A stretch of 26,005 bases of DNA from GCA-002790615 sp964438025. Lineage in GTDB: Bacteria; Patescibacteriota; Minisyncoccia; Moranbacterales; UBA2206. A program made the translations under genes and the position numbers. Positions 18,511-26,005 of this stretch are shown here, piece by piece (position 1 is the stretch's first letter; every line of letters begins with the position of its first letter). The notes under the pieces are model-generated. The model did no database searches. It saw only the letters and a list, made by a program, of their open reading frames with translations, and was not told where the DNA came from. The stretch lies in NCBI GenBank assembly GCA_964438025.1, contig CAYTIK010000013.1, positions 1 to 26,005 on the forward strand, read 5' to 3'.

Positions 18511-21500
18511 ATGAGCTTTGTTTCTATGCTCAAAGTGAAAAAAGAATTAAAGGTTAAAGATACCTTTAGTTTAGAGTCTTCTTTGTCAAAAAGAAAGTTT
18601 TTTAAGTCGATTGTCATGGTCTCCCTGCCGAACTTGATTGAAACTCAGCTGGATTCCTATGATTGGTTTTTGGCCAACGGGCTGAAAGAACTTTTTAAAG
18701 AAATTAATCCTATCACGGATTTTACCGGCCGGGATCTGGAACTGTATTTCGACGATTATTATTTAGACGAGCCGAAGTATGATGAAGTGACAGCTAAGAA
18801 TAAAAATATCTCCTTTGAAGCTCCACTGCGTTGCAAAGTCAGATTGATCATCAAAAACACCGGCGAAGTCAAAGAGCAAGAAATTTATTTAGGGGATTTC
18901 CCCGTGATGACTGATCGGGGAACTTTTTTAATCAACGGAGTGGAAAGAGTAGTTGTCAGCCAGCTGATTAGAAGTCCAGGCGTGTTTTTTACCATGGAAT
19001 ATGCCAAGGGCAAAAAACTTTTTGGCGCTAAGATTATTCCCAACCGCGGAGCTTGGCTGGAAATCGATACGGATTATGAAGGCGTTATTTCCGCCCGCAT
19101 CGACCGCAAAAGAAAAGTCGCCATCACTTCACTGCTGCGCGCTTTCGGTTATACTTCCGACAAGGAATTATTGGAGCTTTTCGCCGATATTGATAAAGGA
19201 GAGATAAAATATATCGCTAAAACTATTGAGAAAGATGCGGCCAAAAATCAGGCGGAAGGCTACAAAGAAGTTTACAAAAGAATCCGTCCAGGTGACTTGG
19301 CCACCGCGGAAAATGCCAAACAGATGGTGGATGCCATGTTTTTCAATTTTGAAAGATATGATTTCGGCAATGTCGGCCGTTACCGCCTCAACCAAAGATT
19401 GGAAGTCCAAGCGCCTTTTTCGGAAGAATATCGGGTGTTGCGCCGGGAGGATTTGATTTTAATCATCAAGGAAATCATCAGCCTGAATAACGATGAACGC
19501 TCTCAAGCGGACGATATCGACCATCTAGGTAACCGCCGCGTCCGCGCCGTCGGCGAATTGGTGCAGAATAAATTACGCGTCGGCTTGTCGCGCATGGTCA
19601 GGAATATTAAGGACCGCATGAGTACTTGCGAAATTGAAACAGTCGTGCCGGGGCAATTGATTAATTCCCGCCCGATTGCCGCCGCCATCAAAGAATTTTT
19701 TGCCAGTTCGCAATTATCGCAATTTATGGATCAGGTTAATCCGCTGGCGGAATTGGAACATAAGCGCCGGTTGAGCGCGATGGGTCCGGGCGGCTTAACG
19801 CGGGAAAGAGCCGGCTTTGAAGTGCGCGATGTGCATCATTCCCATTATGGACGGATTTGTCCGGTGGAAACGCCGGAAGGTCCGAATATCGGATTGGTCG
19901 GCCATCTGTCTTCTTACGCCAAGATTAATGAATACGGATTTTTAGAGACGCCTTATTTCAAAGTTTACCGGGAGCTGGAAAACAATGCTGAAAAACTTCT
20001 GCATAAAATACTCAAGGAAGATTCAGAAGGAGCCAAAGCAGGGACGAGTATAGATGAAGAGTTGGCGAAAAAGATCGCCAGGAATAAAAAAATTAAAACC
20101 ATCCGCATCCAACCATGGGTCAGCCGGGAAATCGAATATATCAATGCCACGGTGGAAGACCGCAAAAATATCGCCCATGCCGGAATAGCCTTGGACCAAT
20201 TCGGTAACATTCAAGAATTACTGGTGGAAGCCAGGGTCCGCGGCCATGCCGCCGAAATCGAAGCCGAAAAAATAGATTATGTGGATGTTTCCGCCAAACA
20301 GATGATTTCAGTAGCCACCGCTCTCATTCCTTTTTTGGAACATGATGATGCCAACCGGGCGCTGATGGGTTCTAATATGCAGCGGCAAGCTGTTTCCTGC
20401 GTCAAACCGCAGGCGCCGATTGTCGGAACGGGAATTGAAGATAAGGCGGCGGCGGATTCCGGACAGGTAGTGATGGCTAAAAATGACGGTGAAGTCGTGG
20501 AGGCCGACAGCGACCATATTACGGTTAAAGAAGCTAGTCCAGCCGGAGCGAAAAAGCCTTTTTATAAAAGAGAATACCGCCTACAAAGTTTCGTCAAATC
20601 CAACGCTTTTACTTCCATGAACCAGATTCCGCGTGTGAAAAATGGGGACATGGTAAAAAAAGGACAACTTTTAGCCGATGGCGCTTCTACCGATCACGGA
20701 GAATTGGCGCTGGGGCAGAATATTTTGGTGGCTTTTATTCCTTGGGAAGGTTCAAATTATGAAGACGCCATCGTTATTTCCCAGAAGCTGGTGGAAAACG
20801 ACCGCTACAGTTCAATCCATATTGAAGATTTTTCCATCGACGTCCGCGACACTAAATTGGGTCCGGAAGTTGTGACGCGGGACATTCCCAATATCGGGGA
20901 GGAACGCCTTAAAAACCTGGATGAAACCGGCATCATCCGTATCGGCGCGGAAGTGAAATCTGGAGATATTTTGGTGGGAAAAATTTCACCCAAAGGCGAG
21001 GGCGATCTGACGAGCGAAGAAAGATTGTTGCGGGCGATTTTTGGAGAAAAATCTCGGGATGTAAAGGACAGCTCGCTGTATCTGCCGCACGGAGAATACG
21101 GAAAAATCGTGGATATAAAAATATTTTCGCGCGAGCAGGGGGATAAATTATCCACGGGCGTCATCCAACAGATCCAAGTTTCCGTGGCGCAACTTAAGAA
21201 AATTTCGGTGGGGGATAAATTAGCCGGACGGCATGGCAATAAAGGGGTTATTTCTAAGGTGGCCCCACTGGAGGATATGCCCCATTTGCCGGACGGTACG
21301 CCGGTGGATATGATCCTTAATCCATTGGGCGTGGCCAGCCGGATGAATATCGGCCAGATTTTGGAAACCCATTTAGGCTGGGCGGCTTTTCAGCTGGGCT
21401 ATAAAGCGGCCAGTCCGTCGCTTAACGGCGTGACGGAAGAACAAATAAAGGCCGAATTAAAAAAAGCCGGACTGCCGGAAGACGGAAAAGTCCGCTTGAT

Positions 21501-21954
21501 TAATGGAAAAACTGGAGAATTTTTCGATAATAAATCTACGGTCGGCGTAATGTATGTGATGAAATTGCATCATTTGGTGGACGATAAGATCCACATGCGC
21601 TCCATCGGCCCTTACTCCTTGATTACACAGCAGCCATTAGGAGGCAAAGCCCAATTTGGCGGGCAGCGGTTCGGAGAAATGGAAGTCTGGGCGCTGGAAG
21701 GTTATGGCGCCGCCTACACTTTGCAAGAAATGCTGACAATCAAATCCGATGATGTGATGGGGCGTTCCAAAGCCTATGAATCAATCATCAAGGGTGAACC
21801 GATTAAGAGTCCCAATATTCCAACTTCTTTTAATGTTTTAGTGAATGAATTAAAAGGTTTGGCGCTGAACGTGGAACTTTCCGGTGTCAAGAAAGAAGAA
21901 GGAGCGGAAGAATTTCTGCCGGAAAATAAGTCTTCCCAGGAAGCGGAACAATAA
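18511..21954 (+). CDS. rpoB: DNA-directed RNA polymerase subunit beta
   Basis: The catalytic beta subunit of RNA polymerase, 1147 aa, shorter than the enterobacterial protein (about 1340) because large lineage-specific insertions are missing. Visible signatures: PVMTDRGTFLINGVERVVVS, the rifampicin region with SQLSQFMDQVNPLAELEHKRRLSAMGPGG, then YGRICPVETPEGPNIGLVGH, GSNYEDAIVIS, GDKLAGRHGNKGV at about 901-913 with active-site basic residues, and the C-terminal GGKAQFGGQRFGEMEVWALE. The residues normally conserved in the rifampicin pocket appear intact. The start ATG gives MSFVSMLKVKKEL; the SD is weak. rpoC follows after 158 nt that hold two hairpins. No ribosomal protein genes rplJ/rplL precede. 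Confidence 0.98.
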   Translation: MSFVSMLKVKKELKVKDTFSLESSLSKRKFFKSIVMVSLPNLIETQLDSYDWFLANGLKELFKEINPITDFTGRDLELYFDDYYLDEPKYDEVTAKNKNISFEAPLRCKVRLIIKNTGEVKEQEIYLGDFPVMTDRGTFLINGVERVVVSQLIRSPGVFFTMEYAKGKKLFGAKIIPNRGAWLEIDTDYEGVISARIDRKRKVAITSLLRAFGYTSDKELLELFADIDKGEIKYIAKTIEKDAAKNQAEGYKEVYKRIRPGDLATAENAKQMVDAMFFNFERYDFGNVGRYRLNQRLEVQAPFSEEYRVLRREDLILIIKEIISLNNDERSQADDIDHLGNRRVRAVGELVQNKLRVGLSRMVRNIKDRMSTCEIETVVPGQLINSRPIAAAIKEFFASSQLSQFMDQVNPLAELEHKRRLSAMGPGGLTRERAGFEVRDVHHSHYGRICPVETPEGPNIGLVGHLSSYAKINEYGFLETPYFKVYRELENNAEKLLHKILKEDSEGAKAGTSIDEELAKKIARNKKIKTIRIQPWVSREIEYINATVEDRKNIAHAGIALDQFGNIQELLVEARVRGHAAEIEAEKIDYVDVSAKQMISVATALIPFLEHDDANRALMGSNMQRQAVSCVKPQAPIVGTGIEDKAAADSGQVVMAKNDGEVVEADSDHITVKEASPAGAKKPFYKREYRLQSFVKSNAFTSMNQIPRVKNGDMVKKGQLLADGASTDHGELALGQNILVAFIPWEGSNYEDAIVISQKLVENDRYSSIHIEDFSIDVRDTKLGPEVVTRDIPNIGEERLKNLDETGIIRIGAEVKSGDILVGKISPKGEGDLTSEERLLRAIFGEKSRDVKDSSLYLPHGEYGKIVDIKIFSREQGDKLSTGVIQQIQVSVAQLKKISVGDKLAGRHGNKGVISKVAPLEDMPHLPDGTPVDMILNPLGVASRMNIGQILETHLGWAAFQLGYKAASPSLNGVTEEQIKAELKKAGLPEDGKVRLINGKTGEFFDNKSTVGVMYVMKLHHLVDDKIHMRSIGPYSLITQQPLGGKAQFGGQRFGEMEVWALEGYGAAYTLQEMLTIKSDDVMGRSKAYESIIKGEPIKSPNIPTSFNVLVNELKGLALNVELSGVKKEEGAEEFLPENKSSQEAEQ

Positions 21955-21984
21955 TTTTTTGTGTAATTAAATAACTGAGGAAAA

Positions 21985-22008
21985 TTTATTCGTTAGTTAG
22001 CGAATAAA
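21985..22008 (+). terminator. Hairpin in the rpoB-rpoC gap
   Basis: tttattcg (21985-21992) / cgaataaa (22001-22008), loop of 8 nt, not followed by T; more likely a processing or pausing hairpin than a terminator. A GC-rich REP-like piece (about 22013-22050, ttgcccgc and aggcaggg) follows. Confidence 0.4.
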
Positions 22009-22112
22009 ACAACTTGCCCGCATTGCTACGCAAAGCGTTGCAGGCAGGGAATTTTTCGAAAATCTATATTCTTCAGTTTAAAGTGATTTCAATAATTTAA
22101 AAAGTTAAGCTT

Positions 22113-25100
22113 ATGGAGTCTATAACCAAAGTCAGCGACTTTACCAGCGTGAGCATCAAACTGGCCGGACCGGAAGAAATTTTGCAGTGGTCCAATGGTG
22201 AAGTTACCAAGCCGGAAACTATCAATTACCGGACCCAACGCTATGAAAAAGACGGGCTTTTTTGCGAGAAAATTTTCGGGCCTTCCAAAGACTGGGAATG
22301 CTATTGCGGAAAATACAAAAGGATCAGATACAAAGGCATCATCTGCGACAAGTGCGGAGTGGAAGTGACGAGATCGAGTGTCCGGCGCGAGAGGATGGGG
22401 CATATCCAATTGGCGGTGCCGGTTTCCCATATTTGGTTTTTACGCGGCGTACCTTCTAAAATCGGCTTAGCACTAGGCATGAGCCCGCAAGAATTGGAAA
22501 AAGTCATTTATTTTTCCAGTTATATAATCCTCAATGTGGATGAAAAAGAAAGATCCAAGGCGCTGGAACAGCTGGAGCAGGAATTTAAAAATAAGCAGAA
22601 AGAAACGGGCAAAGTCGGAGAAGCCGGCCAAGAAAAAAAAGTAGAAGAACTGAAAAATGCTTACCGGGCCGCCAAAGAAGAATTAAAAAGCCTGGAAAAA
22701 TTAAAAATAATTTCCGAATTGGAATATTTTAATCTGTCTTCCCGCTACGGCCAGGTTTTTTCCGCTGGTATCGGAGCGGAAGCCATCCGGAAGATTTTGG
22801 AAAGCCTTGACCGGGAAACGGAGATTAAGAGGCTGAAAAGGGAATTGGAGCAGAAAGAAGTTCCCGACCGCAAGAAGATTTTGAAAAGAATAAAATTATT
22901 TCAAGGCTTCATTAACGCCAGTATCAAATTGGAATGGATGTTGCCTGTCATTATTCCGGTTATTCCGCCGGACCTGCGTCCGATGGTGGCGTTGGATGGA
23001 GGACGCTTCGCCACTTCTGATTTGAACGATCTTTACCGCCGGATTATCAATCGCAACAACCGCTTGAAAAAATTGATTGAAATCGGCGCGCCGGAAGTGA
23101 TTACGCGTAATGAAAAAAGAATGCTGCAGGAAGCCGTGGATGCGCTATTTGATAATAATGCCCGCCGGGGGCAAGTGAGCGTGACGGCTTCGACCGGCCA
23201 AAAAAGAGCTTTACGTTCGCTCGCTGATTCCTTGAAAGGCAAGCAAGGGCGTTTCCGGCAGAATCTTTTAGGCAAGCGCGTGGATTATTCCGGACGCAGC
23301 GTAATTGTGGTTGGCCCAAAACTTAAGCTGCACCAATGCGGCATTCCGAAAAAAATGGCGTTGGAACTTTTCAAGCCGTTTATTATCAATAAATTAATTA
23401 CGCGGGAGTTGGCTTATAATGTGCGCAATGCCGGTAAAATGGTGGAAGCGGAAAGTGAAGAATCTTATGAAATTCTGGATGAAATCATTTCGCATCATTA
23501 TGTGATGCTGAACCGCGCTCCGACTCTGCATCGCTTAAGCATCCAAGCTTTCCAACCGGTCTTGATTGAAGGTAAAGCCATCCAGATCCATCCGATGGTC
23601 TGCTCCGCTTTTAACGCGGACTTTGACGGCGATCAGATGGCAGTGCATGTACCGCTCACGGAAAAAGGCAGATGGGAAAGCGAAAATCTGATGATCAGCA
23701 CAAAAAATCTCTTGAAACCGGCCAGCGGCGAACCGATCATCACTCCGACTCTGGATATGGTTTTAGGCTGTTATTATATTTCTCATTTAGTCCCAGGCGC
23801 CAAGGGCGAGGGAAAAATTTTCAGTTCTTTTGCGGAAGCTATCTTGGCTTATGATTGCGGCTTTGTCGATATCCGGGCGCTGATAAAGGTCAGGCATAAA
23901 GGAAAAATGCTGGAGACTTCTGTCGGCCGCATCAAAATCAACGAGATCATTCCCGGGGATATTGAATTCATCAACCAGGAAATGACGAAAAAAGAACTGA
24001 AACTTTTAGTCAGCCGGGTTTTAGAAACTTCCGGCTTGGAAAAAACAGCCGAGTTCGTCGATCGTATCAAAGACCTGGGATTTGAATCCGTAACCCGGTC
24101 CGGCATCAGTTGGGGCATGGATGATTTGAGCGTACCGGAAAAAAAGAAGCAGTTGCTTTTTGCCGCGGAAGCCAAAATCAAAATTATCAAGCAGCAATAT
24201 AACGACGGGCTTTTGACGGAAGGAGAAAGAAAAAATCAAGTCATAGAAATTTGGAATGAAGTAAAAAATTCCATTACTGAAGCTATCCGCGAAACTATTG
24301 ACAAGGAAGGCCCGGTTTATTCCATGGTTTATTCCAAGGCTCGGGGTTCCGAATCGGTCGTAGTGCAGATGGCTGGCATGAAGGGACTCATGGCGGGACC
24401 AACCGGAGAAACTATCGAGCTGCCGATTAAGAGCTGTTATAAAGAAGGCTTAAATGTTCTGGAATATTTTATTTCTACTCATGGTGCCAGAAAAGGTATG
24501 GCGGATACGGCCCTTCGAACCGCAACGGCCGGTTATCTGACGCGCCGCTTAGTGGATGTTTCCCAGGATGTGATTGTACACGAAGAGGATTGTAAAGATA
24601 AAAGCGGAATTTATGTTTATCGCGCCGATTCGGAAAAAATCGGCCAAAATTTTGCCAGCCGGATAATTGGACGGATTGTTTCCGAACCGGTGGTCAGTCC
24701 GCAAGGGAAAAAAGTGATTGTGGAGAAGGGGGAAATAATCAACAAGGAGCAGGGACTGAAGATTGATGAATTGAAGATAGAAAAAATCAAAGTCCGTTCT
24801 CCGCTGACCTGCAAGACTTTAAGAGGCATCTGCCGCAAATGCTATGGTTTTGATTTAGGCCGGAGCGAACTGGTGCAGATGGGACAAGCAGTCGGCATTG
24901 TGGCGGCGCAAGCCATCGGCGAACCGGGCACGCAATTAACTATGCGAACTTTCCATGTGGGAGGCGTGGCCGGCTCGGATATTACCCAAGGTTTGCCCCG
25001 GGTAGAAGAACTTTTTGAAGCCCGTCCGCCTAAAGGCGAAGCGGTTATTTCCGAAATTGACGGCAAAGTGGTGGAAATTTTGGATAATGAAAAAGCTATC

Positions 25101-25688
25101 ATCGTAAAAATTGAAGAGCAGACTAAGGGCGGGAAAGTTAATGAGTATCTGATTCCCGGCGGCAGTATGCTGAAGGTAGCCGAAGGCGAGCTGGTAGTTA
25201 AGGGCACCAAACTCAATGAGGGCAATATTGATCTCAAGAATTTGTATAAAACCATGGGCTGGCAGGAAGTCTATCGCTACATCGTCAAAGAAATCCAGGA
25301 AATTTATGCTTCCCAAGGCGAAGGTATCAATGACAAGCACATTGAAATAATTATCCGCCAGATGTTCAGCCGGGTGATGATTATGGAAGCCGGCGACTCC
25401 AACTTCTTAGTGGGCGACATTATTGAAAAAGACGAATTTGAAGAAGTTAACGCTCAAATGAAAACCGCCGGCAAGGTTTTAGCGACCGGCGAAAAACTCT
25501 TATTAGGCATTACCAAAGTGGCACTGACCACTGAAAGTTTCCTCTCGGCCGCGTCCTTCCAAGAAACCGCCCGCGTTTTAATCAACGCCGCGGTTTCCGG
25601 CAAGGAAGACAAGCTGCGCGGACTCAAAGAAAATGTCATCATCGGCAAACTGATTCCGGCCGGAACCGGATATCGGAAATTAAGCTAA
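22113..25688 (+). CDS. rpoC: DNA-directed RNA polymerase subunit beta'
   Basis: The beta' subunit, 1191 aa, short and without the large insertions of enterobacterial RpoC. The N-terminal zinc site is Cys63, Cys65, Cys78 and Cys81 (CYCG, CDKCG). The catalytic loop NADFDGDQMAVHVPL carries the Mg-binding Asp503, Asp505 and Asp507. The bridge and trigger region has GLMAGPTGETIELPIKS, and a second zinc site follows (EEDC, then CKTLRGICRKCYG). The clamp motif KGKQGRFRQNLLGKRVDYSGR is at about 373-393. GEPGTQLTMRTFHVGG is intact. The start ATG 22113 has no clear SD and follows a 158-nt gap after rpoB; the two are almost certainly one transcript. Confidence 0.98.
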   Translation: MESITKVSDFTSVSIKLAGPEEILQWSNGEVTKPETINYRTQRYEKDGLFCEKIFGPSKDWECYCGKYKRIRYKGIICDKCGVEVTRSSVRRERMGHIQLAVPVSHIWFLRGVPSKIGLALGMSPQELEKVIYFSSYIILNVDEKERSKALEQLEQEFKNKQKETGKVGEAGQEKKVEELKNAYRAAKEELKSLEKLKIISELEYFNLSSRYGQVFSAGIGAEAIRKILESLDRETEIKRLKRELEQKEVPDRKKILKRIKLFQGFINASIKLEWMLPVIIPVIPPDLRPMVALDGGRFATSDLNDLYRRIINRNNRLKKLIEIGAPEVITRNEKRMLQEAVDALFDNNARRGQVSVTASTGQKRALRSLADSLKGKQGRFRQNLLGKRVDYSGRSVIVVGPKLKLHQCGIPKKMALELFKPFIINKLITRELAYNVRNAGKMVEAESEESYEILDEIISHHYVMLNRAPTLHRLSIQAFQPVLIEGKAIQIHPMVCSAFNADFDGDQMAVHVPLTEKGRWESENLMISTKNLLKPASGEPIITPTLDMVLGCYYISHLVPGAKGEGKIFSSFAEAILAYDCGFVDIRALIKVRHKGKMLETSVGRIKINEIIPGDIEFINQEMTKKELKLLVSRVLETSGLEKTAEFVDRIKDLGFESVTRSGISWGMDDLSVPEKKKQLLFAAEAKIKIIKQQYNDGLLTEGERKNQVIEIWNEVKNSITEAIRETIDKEGPVYSMVYSKARGSESVVVQMAGMKGLMAGPTGETIELPIKSCYKEGLNVLEYFISTHGARKGMADTALRTATAGYLTRRLVDVSQDVIVHEEDCKDKSGIYVYRADSEKIGQNFASRIIGRIVSEPVVSPQGKKVIVEKGEIINKEQGLKIDELKIEKIKVRSPLTCKTLRGICRKCYGFDLGRSELVQMGQAVGIVAAQAIGEPGTQLTMRTFHVGGVAGSDITQGLPRVEELFEARPPKGEAVISEIDGKVVEILDNEKAIIVKIEEQTKGGKVNEYLIPGGSMLKVAEGELVVKGTKLNEGNIDLKNLYKTMGWQEVYRYIVKEIQEIYASQGEGINDKHIEIIIRQMFSRVMIMEAGDSNFLVGDIIEKDEFEEVNAQMKTAGKVLATGEKLLLGITKVALTTESFLSAASFQETARVLINAAVSGKEDKLRGLKENVIIGKLIPAGTGYRKLS

Positions 25689-25720
25689 ATTCTCAAGACG
25701 TACTTACTTATTTTAAAAAA

Positions 25721-25746
25721 ATCTCTGTCAGAGATGAGTGTTTTTA
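25721..25746 (+). terminator. Probable terminator of rpoBC
   Basis: atctct (25721-25726) / agagat (25730-25735), 3-nt loop, then gagtg and TTTTT at 25741-25745. The stem is short. Confidence 0.5.
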
Positions 25747-25786
25747 TATACCTTAAATTCTTGCTATCGCAAGAAAATGAGGTATA
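25747..25786. repeat. Hairpin with ttgctatcgcaagaa core
   Basis: tatacct (25747-25753) pairs with aggtata (25780-25786), and ttcttgc (25758-25764) with gcaagaa (25769-25775) around tatc. The core 15-mer is identical to 9196-9210. Confidence 0.6.
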
Positions 25787-25855
25787 ATAATTATATAAGG
25801 TAGAATTAAATTAAAAAATATATGGTAGGATTAATTTTTTAAAAGAATTTTTATC

Positions 25856-26005
25856 ATGAAAATTTCAAAAAATAAGAATCAAATAGCTAAAAATATATTT
25901 AAGGGCATACTCTTGGCGGGAAGCATCGCAGTCGCCGCGACTTCTCCATATTTTGTTTCGAGAGTTTTACCGAAAATCGTTAAATATGCCGGTTATAAGA
26001 TTAAA
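25856..26005 (+). CDS. Small membrane protein, 3' end outside the window
   Basis: An open frame of 50 codons without stop to the window edge. A basic N-terminus (MKISKNKNQIAKN) is followed by a hydrophobic segment of about 20 residues (GILLAGSIAVAATSPYFVS), then Lys/Arg-rich sequence. This pattern fits a signal anchor or a short membrane protein. No SD; the ATG is preceded by ttttttaaaagaatttttatc. No family can be named from this part. Confidence 0.55.
   Translation, partial: MKISKNKNQIAKNIFKGILLAGSIAVAATSPYFVSRVLPKIVKYAGYKIK

Noticed and set aside
20805..21239. Long antisense ORF in rpoB (and similar ones in nusA, rpoC, gpmI)
   Set aside because: Shadow frames of strongly conserved genes, with no SD or promoter of their own.

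Overview
The window looks like a chromosome segment of a Candidate Phyla Radiation bacterium (Patescibacteria). The signs are an AT-rich genome, compact single-copy housekeeping genes in a non-canonical order (nusA without rimP/infB, rpoB-rpoC without rplJ/rplL beside them), a four-helix-bundle (S23-type) gene between AT-rich reiterated words, many genes without a Shine-Dalgarno (SD) sequence, and many small palindromic intergenic elements. No 16S gene or lineage marker is present, so the class cannot be named. The genetic code appears standard: UGA, UAA and UAG all end genes here.

Layout. 1-825: no convincing protein gene. It holds an 85-bp inverted-repeat element and, at about 346-680, a candidate structured non-coding RNA with its own sigma70-type promoter and a weak terminator. 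826-1200: S23-like gene broken by one in-frame stop. 1221-6894: nusA (with a palindromic, REP-like in-frame insertion), hppA (H+-pumping pyrophosphatase, K+-independent type), tig and clpP. The last two are each preceded by the same 86-bp repeat ending 6 nt before the start codon. 7106-9029: a TrmB-type regulator divergent from a receiver-domain gene and a hypothetical gene. 9072-9329: five consecutive hairpins. 9364-12637: gpmI and rny, divergent from promoters whose -35 boxes overlap. 12779-13063: HU-family protein. 13354-13573: tRNA-Pro(TGG) and tRNA-Gly(TCC).

13672-18037 is accessory: a ParB/sulfiredoxin-like protein, a basic proline-repeat protein divergent from a two-gene operon (cytosolic helical protein plus secreted small protein), a structured leader or small RNA before a 47-aa membrane protein, a membrane protein with a Cys-rich tail, a membrane-anchored Zn amidase, and a short protein resembling the N-terminal half of TsaB. 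18511-25688: rpoB and rpoC. 25856-end: start of a small membrane protein cut by the window edge.

Working together: rpoB, rpoC, nusA, HU and rny make, pause, package around and degrade RNA and DNA; tig and clpP handle new and damaged proteins; gpmI and hppA serve glycolysis and membrane energetics; the 15.9-18.0 kb genes look like an envelope cluster. The least explained parts are the ncRNA candidate, the families of palindromic elements, the 86-bp repeats before tig and clpP, and the small accessory genes with unusually strong SD sequences and promoters. All statements come from reading the sequence; no database search was possible.
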